Shown here: one piece after another, positions 25,501 through 33,116 of the stretch
Position numbering within the stretch: position 1 is the first letter of the stretch
Layout of the letters: each line of letters begins with the position of its first letter
Origin: Diphasiastrum complanatum
Taxonomy: Eukaryota; Streptophyta; Lycopodiopsida; Lycopodiales; Lycopodiaceae
Assembly (NCBI GenBank): GCA_029204225.1
Contig: CM055102.1
Coordinates: forward strand, 25,274,922-25,334,921
DNA: 60,000 nucleotides
Reading direction: 5' to 3'
The notes under the pieces: model-generated
Told to the model about the DNA's origin: nothing
The model's input: the letters and a program-made list of their open reading frames with translations, nothing else
The model's database searches: none
Program-made: the position numbers and the translations under genes

Positions 25501-28500
25501 AGTGTAATTTTAGGCCTGAATTTGGTGTTCAGAGGCCACAGTAGTCAATATGTAGCTTCGTTACCTTTTCCCTTCATTATCTGTTCAACAGCCATTCATG
25601 TATATTTGCAAAGCTTATGTTGATGATGCATCAAAAGCTGCTGTAGCAATTATCATACTTGTAATTTTCTTGATTCCAAAGTGAAAATAGTGTCTGCAGT
25701 ATTTTGTGAACTGCATTTTCTATCTGATTAATGCTGCTCTGGTTTTTGCATTCCAACAAGTTGCTAATCAATCAACTTGAATAACTAAAGAAAACTGGTG
25801 GCTACATGCCGTCCTCGGCAACTTGTTGTTTGAGGTCACGTACACTTCACAAAGTTTTATCTGGTGTATTATAATTTACTTGCCTAGATAGACTGATCCA
25901 ACTTGTCTGATTCTGATCTCTGAATTTCACGAATCTTAACAAAATTCGCCCAATACTACAACAGCATCTAAACTTCACAAGTTTTATAATGTGTATTGTA
26001 ATTTTCTTGCATAGATATACTAATCTAAGTTGTCTGATCGCTGATTTTCACAGATCTTAACGAGATTCGCCCAATCTTACCACAGCTTTTGGATGGTAAG
26101 CTGCTACCTCAACACTATTGCTTGGGGCTCTTTGCCAGTGGATTTACATTGTGTGGAAATGAGGACTATTTGTGAATTGTGTTTCATATGTTCATTGGTT
26201 GATAATGTGGTGCAGTGCTTACTTTGCATATGCTGTTTCAGAATTTTTCAAGCTCATGAATGAAGTGGAAAATGAAGATTTAGTTTTCACTCTGGAAACC
26301 ATTGTTGACAAGTTCGGTGAAGAGATGGCACCTTATGCCCTTGGCCTTTGTCAGAATCTGGTAACTACTAAGTATACCTGGTAACTCTTGCTTGTCTGAA
26401 TAGTTGAAAGGAATTCTTTTCAGTCTTTATGATTCTAAAATAAGGCGTGCAATTTTCCATTTTATTTTGTTGATGATTGTATATTTGCTGCTGCTGCAGT
26501 ATTGTTCTTACTGAGTACAGCATAGAGGTACTGGAAGGGCCACACTTTGTAGAAGTGATTGGGTTGCAGTTTTTAGAAATTTGTGCTGCTTGTGATCAAA
26601 GTTTAGACTATTCGTTGCTTGCCAGAGTGCTGTCATCAATACACTTTCAAAACCTTTTCAGAGAGACCTTTGCTGCAAGAAATTTACCTAGAGCTGAGTG
26701 CAATTTAAAACTGGAACCGAAATAATCAGGGTACATCATCTCATGAACACATGTAGCTTCCCTTTGTCTTCCTTACTGAAGTTCCTTTTAAGCAATCCAC
26801 ATAGCATATTGTTGCCATATCATTTTCTGACGTGCAGAATGCAGTAATGCTGCATATGTCCACAGAAGAGTGTTTTCAAGAAGTGTGGAAGGCTTTGACA
26901 GATAGAGGTTCTCAATAGCATAACAGCCGGTACAGAAGCTCACTTAGCTGTCCACTGTCACCAACTTTCTAGTTGTATTGGGTCCGATCAAGTGAAATGT
27001 TTGCAATGCATGAAAAATGTAGAGTATTTCATGTGCATCATTGGTACTGCTAGGAACGACACTGGAAATTGCTTAAACTTTTCTGAGCTTCTTACAGAGT
27101 TTTCTGACAAGCCTTTGCCCCTATAGCCTCACAGCTTGCCATGTGATCCATATGTTTGACCAGATAATCCTACCTGGTGGATGTAGTACATTGTGGATTT
27201 GGTCGTAGTTGATAAATGGATTATGAATGAAAGGGTTTTTTTTGTTAGATATCATTATGAAGGGTCATGACAACTAGTGAGTTCACAAGTATGCCAGTTC
27301 ACGGGACAGGGTGTTAATTGGTTAGTAGACTCTGAAAAATATGTAGGGCTACTTTCTCCACCACAGATTTTCAGGTGTGTATGGTTGTGCGGCATAACAT
27401 CCCCACGATTTGTGCCCATATGCCTTATTGATGTAAACGCTAAAAATTGTGGTGAAATTACTTTTGGCTTTATTGGAAAATCTTTCGACTGCAACAGAGA
27501 TGCAAAAATTCAATGTGTTCTCAGGAACAGGTTACACTGAAGTTCAAGGGATTGGCATATACTGACATAGTATAACTATTATCTCCAAGGTGGTTGTGAT
27601 TAAGCTTCCAGCTTTTGGTTTAGCGGTCTATTCTTTGAAAATGAATTTTTTTAGCAAACCAGATTTCGTGTTGTAGCTTATTGGTGCTTGCATGTGGAAA
27701 AATGATTTGCAACACCTTTTCTGTTTTGTTGTTGGAGGGTAGACTTTATGGAGTTCTCTAATTGGGTTGATGCAGGCAGCTGCTTTTTGGAAGTGCCTCC
27801 AGTCTTCAGAAACAGATGAGGACGAGGACGATTCTGGGGCATTGGCTGCTGTAGGATGCTTGCGGGCTATTGGCACAATTCTCGAGTCAGTGAGCCGGTT
27901 ACCTCATTTATTCCCGCAGGTTGAGCCAACCTTAATGCCAATAATGAAAAAAATGCTCACAACTGATGGACAAGGTTTGTATATCTGTGCCTGAATTTCA
28001 TGTTGACTGCATTCAGTATAAATAGGCATGTTTTTAGACATAAAAGGAACTGTAGAAATAAGTGTGCCATCTGTAAAATCATGTACTTATTGACATCCAA
28101 GTATTTCTGATCAACAAGAACCACACAATGAACAAAACTGATGGCTTGTTACCCAGGCTTTTAAAGGGTTTTTCTACTCATTTTTTTGTACAGTCTTTCG
28201 ATTTCTAGACACATCATTCCTAGGTTTTTTGTTGATATCAGGGCGCTAATGGACTTTTAAGCCTCTAAAATAGCCCATTGACTTGTCCGGCTTGATGTAA
28301 GTTTCTAAATCATGATTAGTGTCATCCCCAAAGTTCACTAGCTTTTTCATCGATTTTTTCATATCAAAGAACATAATGTTGTTATTCTCCTCATGACCAC
28401 GAAAATTATAGTACATGAGAATAGCATAAACTGGACCCTAGAAAGACGACTACTAAAGTAGCTTCTAAACCTTGTTAATTTGATAATACCTCCGATCAGA

Positions 28501-31500
28501 AACTAGTTAGTTTTGAACTGATAAATCATCCTTTGAAGAGTCTTTGTGGTAGATGCATAAATTTCACACGTCTCTTGAAAATGTGTGGCTTTTGAAATTA
28601 TGCTTTGACATATGGTAGAATAATCTCTGAATCCCATTGCAATACATGATATTTTACTCTGAAATGGTATCCCTTAGGTCAACGTTGATCTAAGTGTCTA
28701 GGTTACAACTACTAACAATCTCATAACTCACTGCATGATGCTGTATGCCAATTGTTTGTGTCCTGTACAACTTCCAAATAGATGGAAAGTTGAGCACATT
28801 GAGCAGCTTAAAGCAAATTTGTTTGGAGTATGTTAAAACAACTCCAACAGGCAATCATCGTGTGTAGCATAAAATCCTTGCCCGAGGGCTTTATGGAGTT
28901 TGAGGACCTTTGCCCAAGGAGAGAGCCTGAGGGCAGAGATCCAAGATCTCATAAAATGATCAAGAACGATCGCAGCAATTGTTTGTACTGTTTCTTAAAA
29001 CAAGCTCATTTTCTATTTCGTACAGTGGTTTAGCCGCAGTGCCTGATTATACTGAAATGGCCAGTGTTAACTGGAAGAGGGGGTTTATGAAGGATAAGGC
29101 CCTGCCAAAATAGAACAAAAGAAAATTGCCAGGTATTTATGAGTTGCTAGTGCAGAAAAGATCCTTATGCCCTTTTTAGTTATGCTTGGTTTTGCCATCT
29201 GAATCTATCTTAACTGATATTTTGGTCATTGATTGCATGGACTTTTTGTTCACTTACTGAATTTATGATACGTGTTCATTGTTCATTGCTGGCAACAATT
29301 TCCCAATAACCACTTTTTTCCAGTTCGGGAGGCAGTCCTGGAATTGGCTTTAGGAAACACGTTTCTCCAGCGTGACAAAGGAGCTTCCCATAAGAGATTC
29401 TTGTCAATGTTTTTCAGATCTGAATTTTTCCTTTTTTGGCCCTTGTTCATAACTGTGAATTTCATAACAAAAGCTCATTGTTTGTGTGTATGTCACTCTA
29501 GTTCATAACTTTCCACCATAAATACTTTTTTCAGGTTTTTTTTTAAAGACGTGACATTCACCTTTCCTGCTTGACCCTTGTGGAGGTATATGCTTTTCAA
29601 GAATATGCCTTGATAAAAATGTACAATTCACTTAAATAGTTTAGCTCCTTAGTGAAAGCCATGCTGCTAGCAGACATGGGCTGATTTTGTTCTTCACCTT
29701 TTCATTTTGATGGCTGCATTCTATTCAGTTGGGTTTAGATTTTGATCAACCTTGTCCTTTTCACCGTATCTAACCTCATTTTTTTATGTTACACCTTTCC
29801 TATACTTTTAAACCTTACGCATTTTGACTGGTAGCAAGCTCACCTGAATGATGAGACCTCTACACGTGGCCTTGAAATTTTGCCTTCAAAAATTTATTCC
29901 GGAATCTGTTTTGATACTTATTTACCTGGATATATTTTTGTGCTCTTAGTCGAGCCCAGAAATTGTGTGGAGTTTTTCTTTATGCATTTTACTGAAGCTA
30001 CACTTGAGTGCTGATGTGATGTGAGGGGATCTCCTGGTATGTAGTAGACTTAGTAAATAAATGTACAGATAACCCAATGTGTTTGCTTGCATATGCACTT
30101 GCAAACATCTGTGTGTGTGGTTGCGTGGTGGACGAGTGCAGGAATTTTTTGATATCAGAAACATATAGAGTTGAACAATGAACTAGTAATGGAGTATTCT
30201 AGGGATTTTTTGATAACAGAATCATAGAGTTGACTGTTGAACAAAGAATTAGCTATGGAGTTCTTTAGGGAATTTTTTGATACCAGAACTCGTATGGAGT
30301 GGAAAAATGAATTAGCTATGCTCCAAAGCAAGAATGATTTCATGTCACTTAGTCCTTGTTGTGAACTGGTTAGATAACATGTCCAGACATCTGTAGTTAC
30401 CGAAGGAGGCTGTTGAAATTCTATGCTGTTTTTAAAACTTTATTGCTTGTTTCTTATCAGCAAAGCTATGATTGAATGAATATTTTCATTGTAGAGCTTA
30501 CTGATACAAAATTGTCGATATGGATATTTTAAGCAAGCCTTTTCACATAAAACTGGAAGAAATGTTTATCTTGGAATCTTCTCAAGTAGTCAGTGTAAGT
30601 GATGATGACTCATAGTATTTTAACTACACAAGAGTTTATCATTCAGAGCTTAGGAAAACCTACTGCTCTCAGTGTAGTAAAAATTTGGATAGTAGTTGGT
30701 TGTTTAAAAATGATGACCTTGTTTACTAACTTTGAAGACTCAAGTAGGCAAGTCATACTGACAAAATCAGTTTTGACTGTCAGAAACATTCTTATGCGTA
30801 ATGAATTTCCGGACGCACATTCATGGTTATGAATTGCAGTTCAGGTGTTATTTCTAATGAATTTTCAGAATGCTGTAATTTGTTTGGTATGTACGTAAGT
30901 CAGCCCATTCTGGCCATTTTGTTCCGAATTTTCAGATGTATTTGAGGAGGTGCTGGAAATTGTGTCATACATGACCTATTTTTCACCATCAATATCTTTG
31001 GACATGTGGAGTCTCTGGCCATTGATGATCGAAGCTATGGACGAGTGGGCAATTGATTATTTTGAAAGTAAGGCCCTTTCTCTGGTATTTCACATCTTCT
31101 AGCAAGTGCAAACGATTTCAAGTGATTAGCTAGATCCACCCAGTTTCAAATTATTAGTTCCTGTCATATGTCATCACCGTTCGTGATAGTTTCTTTGTAA
31201 CAGTTCTCTAAACATTTTCCAATCAAAAGTGTGACATCTAACGATGAAGATTTTCACAGATCACTCATTGTATCGTTCCATAAATAATGTAATTTTGTAG
31301 CTTGTCTATTAAAGTTGCAGCCTGTGATCCGGAATGCATTCTGGAGATCAGGGTACTCGATGATCTGGAACGTGCGTTCTCGGATTGGTTTTGCAGCTGG
31401 GATCGCGATCTGCTGCAACTATGAGTTTGAACGGTTGAACGCTTCGTCATCATTGATTTTTGGGTTTTCTATGACAAGGTTTTACAAGGGCCATTTAGTG

Positions 31501-33116
31501 CATTGAAGGTTTGACATGGAGTAAATGATTGATTACAGACCATGTACTAAGATTTTTGTCTGGAGATCCTATGTCTGGAATCTCTAGTTCAATTATGAGG
31601 GACTTGGACATCTGTAAGTACATCAGGTGCTTCCTTGATCTGAGGATCTTAGAAGGGGCCAGGTAGCCATCATGATGCATACATCATCTTTTAGCCTTAT
31701 ATACCTTCTGTGATTTTCCTCCATTGAAGTAGAGGTTTTCAGGAAGGGACTACTAGGAAGAGCATTTGCTTATGTGCTGGAAAGTACTGGTAGCTCAGAG
31801 CAAAACAATATCCTACAGTTTGAAGACTCGGGGAAGGTTCGGGGCAATTGTTTTTCTCTAGTAGAGATGAAGCTACAGGCTGCACCCAGAGGAAGTCTTT
31901 GTGTACTAGCTGCAATCCAAGATTGAAGAAAATGCTTCTAAGGCTTCTTAATACAAATGCCCGATCAGACTGGAAGTGAAACATAATAAGGACCACATAC
32001 TAATAACTGTGCAATGCAAATCGTAATGCAATGATAACTTGCTGGCCACATTGAAATGCAATGTGCTGTATCCAGTGTCCACTGCAAAGATGCACTTGTA
32101 GCTTGATTTCAAAGACTATTCATAGTTAGAGATGTTGCAGAAGGTCTGTTTCAAGATTCATGCAGTAATATTGGAATTTGGAATGTTCTGAGCTTATGTA
32201 CTTGCGTAGAATATAAAAACTAGCTATAAGGATTTTACGTCCTGGCTAGCTTGGCTTTGTCTTCAAAAGTTGCTCTTTACATTGAAGTGTTCTTGAGCTT
32301 GGCACAATAAGCGTCACCATAGCTCACTTATGATATTTGCTGCTTTGCACTGAGTAAACCTTTGTTTAATAAACTTGGGGACATGCCTCCTTGCTTGATA
32401 CAGAAGGACCAAAGACCGTAGCCTGCCTGTATTATCTTTTGCATCCCAGCTTACTTTCTCTTCAAGTATGCCAACTGATGCCCGAGAAGAAACTCTGTTT
32501 TGCTATATCATGCTTCTAAAAAGCTTCTTTCCTCATATGCCACACAGCTTATCAGAATTAGAGGTAGCAGCATTAGGTATTTCACTTGGACACATTCGCT
32601 GCAAGAGCCCTCACGAAAGTGGACTGATTTGTACAACTAAGCCATGGATGTTGTGCATTTTCAGAAGTTACCTTTTTAATCTCTCCAATGAAGTGTCTTG
32701 TTTTGTTGCAGACATTCTTGTGCCTTTGGACAACTATATTTCTCGAAGTACGGAGCATTTTCTCAACTGTAAAGACCCTAATTACCAGCAAAGTTTATTT
32801 AAGATGCTATCCACTGTAAGTCATCTGTACCTCTGTCAGCCACAAGCTACTTGGTATTTGCATAGCTTATGTAGTTTCAGAGTAGTTGTGTCAGTGAAGG
32901 CAAAGCAACCATAAATCTTCCTTTTCTTGAATGTAGGTCATAGGTGATGAAAGGCTTTATGATAGTGATATCGAGCCTGCTCCAAAGCTCATGGAGGCAG
33001 TTCTACAAAACTGTAAGGGTCGAGTAGATCAATGGGTGGAGCCATATTTGCAAATCACAGTGAATAGACTTCGAAGAACCAAGAAGCATTACCTCAAGGA
33101 TCTGCTTATGGAAGTG
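1265..33116 (+). CDS. SAD2: Importin-7/8-type importin-beta (SAD2-like), internal exons, partial at both ends
   Basis: This spliced gene encodes a nuclear import receptor of the importin-7/8 family (Arabidopsis SAD2), which carries cargo through nuclear pores under Ran control. Thirteen exons (1265-1427, 1788-1972, 2078-2251, 13361-13506, 23657-23780, 23936-24116, 24692-24851, 26054-26095, 26242-26360, 27776-27974, 30936-31067, 32712-32815, 32937-33116) join in frame into about 636 codons of HEAT-repeat protein. All introns are GT-AG. Recognisable stretches are [72 protein letters not shown] and DQWVEPYL. Family members are about 1,040 residues, so about 100-170 N-terminal residues lie to the left and about 300 C-terminal residues (including the usual acidic tail) are not found. 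No stop or frameshift interrupts the exons, so the gene appears functional if the end exists beyond the window. Assignment rests on recalled family sequence, not a search. Confidence 0.85.
1428..1787 (+). other. Intron a-b
   Basis: A 360-nt GT-AG intron with acceptor GTTCCAG. It holds nothing recognisable besides T-rich sequence. Confidence 0.7.
1788..1972 (+). CDS. SAD2: SAD2-like exon b
   Basis: Encodes [17 protein letters not shown] through [10 protein letters not shown] and WGWWKVKKW to NRLYN plus two bases of an Arg codon. Donor GTGCGT. These are strongly conserved importin-7/8 blocks. Confidence 0.9.
2078..2251 (+). CDS. SAD2: SAD2-like exon c
   Basis: Begins with one base completing Arg, then [18 protein letters not shown], and ends LQYLIT plus two bases. 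Acceptor GTTCCAG, donor GTACGA. The preceding intron is only 105 nt. Confidence 0.9.
2252..4599 (+). other. Left part of 11.1-kb intron c-d
   Basis: AT-rich sequence with no coding signal I can support. A short stretch at about 4060-4290 repeats a GGGTCGGA-like motif, which suggests a low-complexity repeat. The intron begins with donor GTACGAG and runs to the acceptor at 13360. Confidence 0.5.
4600..5400 (-). mobile_element. LINE fossil, reverse-transcriptase fragment
   Basis: Read on the minus strand, this segment keeps pieces of a non-LTR reverse transcriptase. The catalytic box appears as [11 protein letters not shown] (YVDD codons at 5356-5367), followed by a KTKVMI block and a YLG block. 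The order matches the intact LINE near 58 kb (LLYADDVV, TKVMVF, YTYLG). Stops and gaps are frequent, so it is dead. The part after YLG is tandemly duplicated (see 4660-5223). It lies antisense to the host gene within an intron. Confidence 0.65.
4660..5223 (+). repeat. 282-bp tandem duplication inside the LINE fossil
   Basis: Two adjacent copies, 4660-4941 and 4942-5223, each begin CACCTGAAG and end with GCGAGCTTAT(T/C)GG. They differ by a few substitutions and small indels, so the duplication postdates most decay of the element. Confidence 0.9.
5441..5794. repeat. Long direct repeat, copy 1
   Basis: Begins ATATCTATTTGTGAAATTAG and ends AAATAAATAAAACAAG. The same sequence recurs at 7742-8693 in the same orientation. 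Its start holds a hairpin (TTTGTGAAATT / AATTTCACAAA around an 11-nt spacer). The pair flanks 1.9 kb and may be terminal repeats of one element. Confidence 0.8.
5795..7741 (-). mobile_element. Interior of a repeat-flanked unit, unrecognised minus-strand coding remnants
   Basis: The segment lies between two long direct repeats. On the minus strand it has several open stretches (about 5760-6116, 6125-6358, 6466-6813, 6894-7136 and 7121-7531) that could be pieces of one decayed reading frame. I recognise no reverse transcriptase, integrase or transposase motif in them. A 78-bp unit is duplicated in tandem at 7331-7486, which keeps the minus-strand frame. It could be a non-autonomous LTR-type element or a captured gene fragment; its function is unknown. 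Confidence 0.4.
7331..7486. repeat. 78-bp tandem duplication
   Basis: Two copies, 7331-7408 and 7409-7486, start GCGATTCAAATTTCTGATAT and differ by very few bases. The unit is a multiple of three, giving a 26-residue repeat on either strand. Confidence 0.9.
7946..8504. mobile_element. Palindrome-rich MITE-like insertion
   Basis: This segment interrupts repeat copy 2. It is bordered by GGCTTATG at 7938-7945 and 8505-8512, a possible 8-bp target duplication. Both sides hold stacked palindromes built on GAACCGT / ACGGTTC (7952-8035 and 8270-8330). Degenerate repeats of GGATCAGGTCC and CTGTGTCTGT fill the middle. There is no transposase coding. Confidence 0.45.
8064..8241. repeat. Degenerate CTGTGTCTGT / GGATCAGGTCC minisatellite
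   Basis: At least four irregular copies of TATGGA(T/C)CAGGTCC alternate with CTGTGTCTGTCCAA blocks. Open frames here are repeat artefacts. Confidence 0.75.
8694..11275 (+). other. Middle part of intron c-d, little recognised
   Basis: No supported gene. It contains a 31-bp tandem pair (9090-9151) and clusters of the palindromic GTTCC/GGAAC motif (10411-10434 and 11250-11270). Short open frames show no family motif. Confidence 0.45.
9090..9151. repeat. 31-bp tandem repeat, two copies
   Basis: The unit TATTG(A/T)CATCAGAAGCATG... appears twice in immediate succession with a single difference. Confidence 0.85.
11276..12110 (-). mobile_element. LINE fossil, reverse-transcriptase fragment
   Basis: Minus-strand reading shows [15 protein letters not shown] near 12050-12095, then [12 protein letters not shown] with [13 protein letters not shown] near 11400-11500. 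Both match blocks of the LINE near 58 kb (MIGHVLTKLYGTIL and GLYIDELERVIS with GTILIAILL). The [12 protein letters not shown] block occurs twice (about 11298-11340 and 11422-11463), indicating an internal duplication. The frame is broken. Confidence 0.65.
12111..13360 (+). other. Right part of intron c-d
   Basis: No coding or repeat structure that I recognise. The 3' end has a T-rich tract and acceptor TTTTGCAG at 13353-13360. Confidence 0.5.
13361..13506 (+). CDS. SAD2: SAD2-like exon d
   Basis: Begins with one base completing Ser, then [20 protein letters not shown], and ends [12 protein letters not shown] plus one base. Donor GTAAGG. The [11 protein letters not shown] motif is diagnostic of importin-7/8. 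Confidence 0.92.
14138..14273 (+). mobile_element. LTR end plus primer-binding site of a small LTR element
   Basis: TGGTATCAGAGC at 14262-14273 is complementary to the 3' end of plant initiator-Met tRNA, the usual primer site. The bases before it end in CA, and a TG at 14138 (TGTTAGTGAAAT) could be the LTR start. That gives a 124-bp LTR of TRIM size. No partner LTR or coding region was found downstream, so it is a remnant and the left border is a guess. Confidence 0.45.
15320..15530. repeat. GGACGCG-rich repeat with poly-T runs
   Basis: Repeated GGACGCG / GTCCGGACGC units surround T runs of about 11 and 23. It is far more GC-rich than the neighbouring intron. The open frames here are artefacts of composition. 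Confidence 0.7.
15565..15685. repeat. 70-bp tandem duplication
   Basis: ATAATTCCATAGATCCAGCGG followed by TACCGT-like and ATATATAATATTTTT sequence occurs at about 15568 and again at about 15637. It abuts the inverted-repeat element to the right. Confidence 0.75.
15686..16275. mobile_element. Inverted-repeat element with GC-rich palindromic core
   Basis: A sequence beginning TTTAGTGGGCAATATGGGTA at about 15702, running through CTTGACGAGAGTAGTGCA to GGTTGCCG, returns as its reverse complement at about 16190-16255. This is a terminal or subterminal inverted repeat of about 70 bp. The core (15870-15990) is stacked G and C runs that fold on themselves (GGGGGCTTTGCCCCC, GGGGGGCTACCGCCCCCC). No transposase frame is supported. 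It resembles a non-autonomous DNA element; superfamily unknown. Confidence 0.6.
16285..16395. repeat. GGTACC palindrome cluster
   Basis: GGTACCACCATTATGGTACC, a 3-nt spacer and GGTACCATAATGGCGGTACC form a near-perfect inverted repeat. It directly follows the inverted-repeat element and may belong to it. Confidence 0.7.
16396..18754 (-). other. Possible interior of a minus-strand LTR element, no coding recognised
   Basis: This stretch lies downstream (minus strand) of the primer site at 18755-18766, so it may be the leader and interior of that element. I recognise no gag or pol motif and no second LTR. Much is AT-rich and unassigned. Confidence 0.35.
18755..19232 (-). mobile_element. Minus-strand LTR with primer-binding site
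   Basis: GCTCTGATACCA at 18755-18766 is the reverse of the initiator-Met tRNA primer site. One base away begins a candidate LTR, 18768-19232 (465 bp), which on the plus strand starts TGTAAGG and ends ACATAACA, giving TG...CA ends. No matching second LTR was seen. Confidence 0.55.
19233..19960. other. Intronic stretch with a LINE RT fossil
   Basis: Besides the RT fragment at 19300-19420, I recognise nothing. The right end meets the 5'-truncated copia element. Confidence 0.5.
19300..19420 (-). mobile_element. LINE fossil, RT motif [19 protein letters not shown]
   Basis: Minus-strand translation gives [19 protein letters not shown] with an upstream stop. It matches GVKQGCSLSPVLFGLYIDELER of the LINE near 58 kb. 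Only about 35 codons are recognisable. Confidence 0.65.
19994..20419 (+). pseudogene. Copia pol fragment: integrase C-terminal region
   Basis: Encodes [20 protein letters not shown] followed by [13 protein letters not shown], the conserved end of copia integrase, and then a Pro/Ser/Gln-rich linker. It stops at a TAG inside the linker. The remaining linker (20429-20665) is open in other frames and loses frame near 20600, before the RT starts. Confidence 0.85.
20683..21402 (+). pseudogene. Copia reverse transcriptase
   Basis: Encodes the RVT_2-type domain: [65 protein letters not shown], then the catalytic [11 protein letters not shown]. Aspartates of the active site are present. It ends at a TGA (21400-21402) where related elements continue into the RNase H region, so a point nonsense mutation separates the two. 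Confidence 0.9.
21409..22173 (+). pseudogene. Copia RNase H region
   Basis: Starts [17 protein letters not shown] and continues with [20 protein letters not shown], the RNase H block [28 protein letters not shown] and [13 protein letters not shown]. This is the typical C-terminal part of copia pol, in frame with the RT across the TGA. Confidence 0.9.
22190..22640 (+). repeat. Probable 3' LTR of the copia element
   Basis: Starts TGTGAGAAATAAATG immediately after the polypurine tract. It includes a (TC)n tract at 22531-22589. No 5' partner exists in the window, so the right border cannot be set. Confidence 0.5.
22531..22589 (+). repeat. (TC)n microsatellite
   Basis: About 29 TC units on the plus strand within the copia LTR. 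No LINE sequence adjoins it, unlike the GA tracts after 37 kb. Confidence 0.95.
22641..23656 (+). other. Right part of intron d-e
   Basis: No supported element or gene. It ends with the acceptor GTTGCAG at 23656. Confidence 0.5.
23657..23780 (+). CDS. SAD2: SAD2-like exon e
   Basis: Two bases complete Asp, then [15 protein letters not shown] and [16 protein letters not shown], ending in two bases of Arg. Donor GTTTGT. It matches the [14 protein letters not shown] block of the family. Confidence 0.92.
23936..24116 (+). CDS. SAD2: SAD2-like exon f
   Basis: One base completes Arg, then [35 protein letters not shown] and [11 protein letters not shown] in phase 0. Acceptor TGTACAG, donor GTACAT. 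The intron before it is 155 nt. Confidence 0.92.
24117..24691 (+). other. Intron f-g
   Basis: A 575-nt intron, nothing recognised inside. Confidence 0.6.
24692..24851 (+). CDS. SAD2: SAD2-like exon g
   Basis: Starts [19 protein letters not shown] and ends [20 protein letters not shown] plus one base. Acceptor ATGAAG, donor GTATGT. Confidence 0.92.
24852..26053 (+). other. Intron g-h with a decayed copy of the next exon
   Basis: A 1.2-kb intron. Its last 250 nt are a 128-bp tandem duplication containing exon h; the upstream copy is degenerate (see 25844-26099). Confidence 0.7.
25933..25971 (+). pseudogene. Dead duplicate of SAD2-like microexon h
   Basis: Would encode (D)[13 protein letters not shown], against (D)[13 protein letters not shown] in the live exon. 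Both splice signals are lost, so it should not be used. Confidence 0.75.
26054..26095 (+). CDS. SAD2: SAD2-like microexon h (42 nt)
   Basis: Encodes (D)[13 protein letters not shown], split in phase with both neighbours. Acceptor TTTCACAG, donor GTAAGC. The sequence matches the DLDEIRPVLPQLLD region of plant SAD2. Confidence 0.9.
26242..26360 (+). CDS. SAD2: SAD2-like exon i
   Basis: Two bases complete Glu, then [20 protein letters not shown] and [16 protein letters not shown] in phase 0. Acceptor TTTCAG, donor GTAACT. Confidence 0.92.
26361..27775 (+). other. Intron i-j
   Basis: A 1.4-kb intron. An 82-codon open frame at 26477-26725 shows no family similarity and would break the reading frame, so I do not call it. 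Confidence 0.6.
27776..27974 (+). CDS. SAD2: SAD2-like exon j
   Basis: Starts [20 protein letters not shown], continues [17 protein letters not shown] and ends MLTTDGQ plus one base. Acceptor GATGCAG, donor GTTTGT. The acidic [16 protein letters not shown] stretch is characteristic. Confidence 0.92.
27975..30935 (+). other. Intron j-k
   Basis: A 3-kb AT-rich intron with one short tandem repeat (30141-30320). Nothing else is recognised. Confidence 0.6.
30141..30320. repeat. Tandem repeat, three copies of about 62-66 bp
   Basis: Units starting GG(A)ATTTTTTGATA(T/A/C)CAGAA begin near 30141, 30203 and 30269. They share AATTAGCTATGGAGT-like endings and diverge moderately. Confidence 0.7.
30936..31067 (+). 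CDS. SAD2: SAD2-like exon k
   Basis: Two bases complete Asp, then [20 protein letters not shown] and [20 protein letters not shown]. Acceptor TTTTCAG, donor GTAAGG. Confidence 0.92.
31068..32711 (+). other. Intron k-l
   Basis: A 1.6-kb intron with no recognised content. Confidence 0.6.
32712..32815 (+). CDS. SAD2: SAD2-like exon l
   Basis: Two bases complete Asn, then [17 protein letters not shown] and [14 protein letters not shown] in phase 0. Acceptor GTTGCAG, donor GTAAGT. Confidence 0.92.
32937..33116 (+). CDS. SAD2: SAD2-like exon m (last visible)
   Basis: Encodes [39 protein letters not shown] and KDLLMEV in phase 0, followed by donor GTATGT. The protein cannot end here: related proteins continue about 300 residues more. 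Confidence 0.9.

Larger units (their letters stand above)
25844..26099 (+). repeat. 128-bp tandem duplication spanning microexon h
   Basis: Copy 1 (25844-25971) and copy 2 (25972-26099) both start ACTTCACAA and include the intron end plus the microexon. In copy 1 the exon-like part (25933 onward) reads ATCTTAACAAAATTCGCCCA. Its acceptor CACAG has become CACGA and it has no GT donor. Confidence 0.85.

Noticed and set aside
26477-26725. 82-codon plus-strand open frame between importin exons i and j
   Set aside because: Exons i and j join in phase to give the expected family sequence; including this frame would insert unrelated residues. No family motif.
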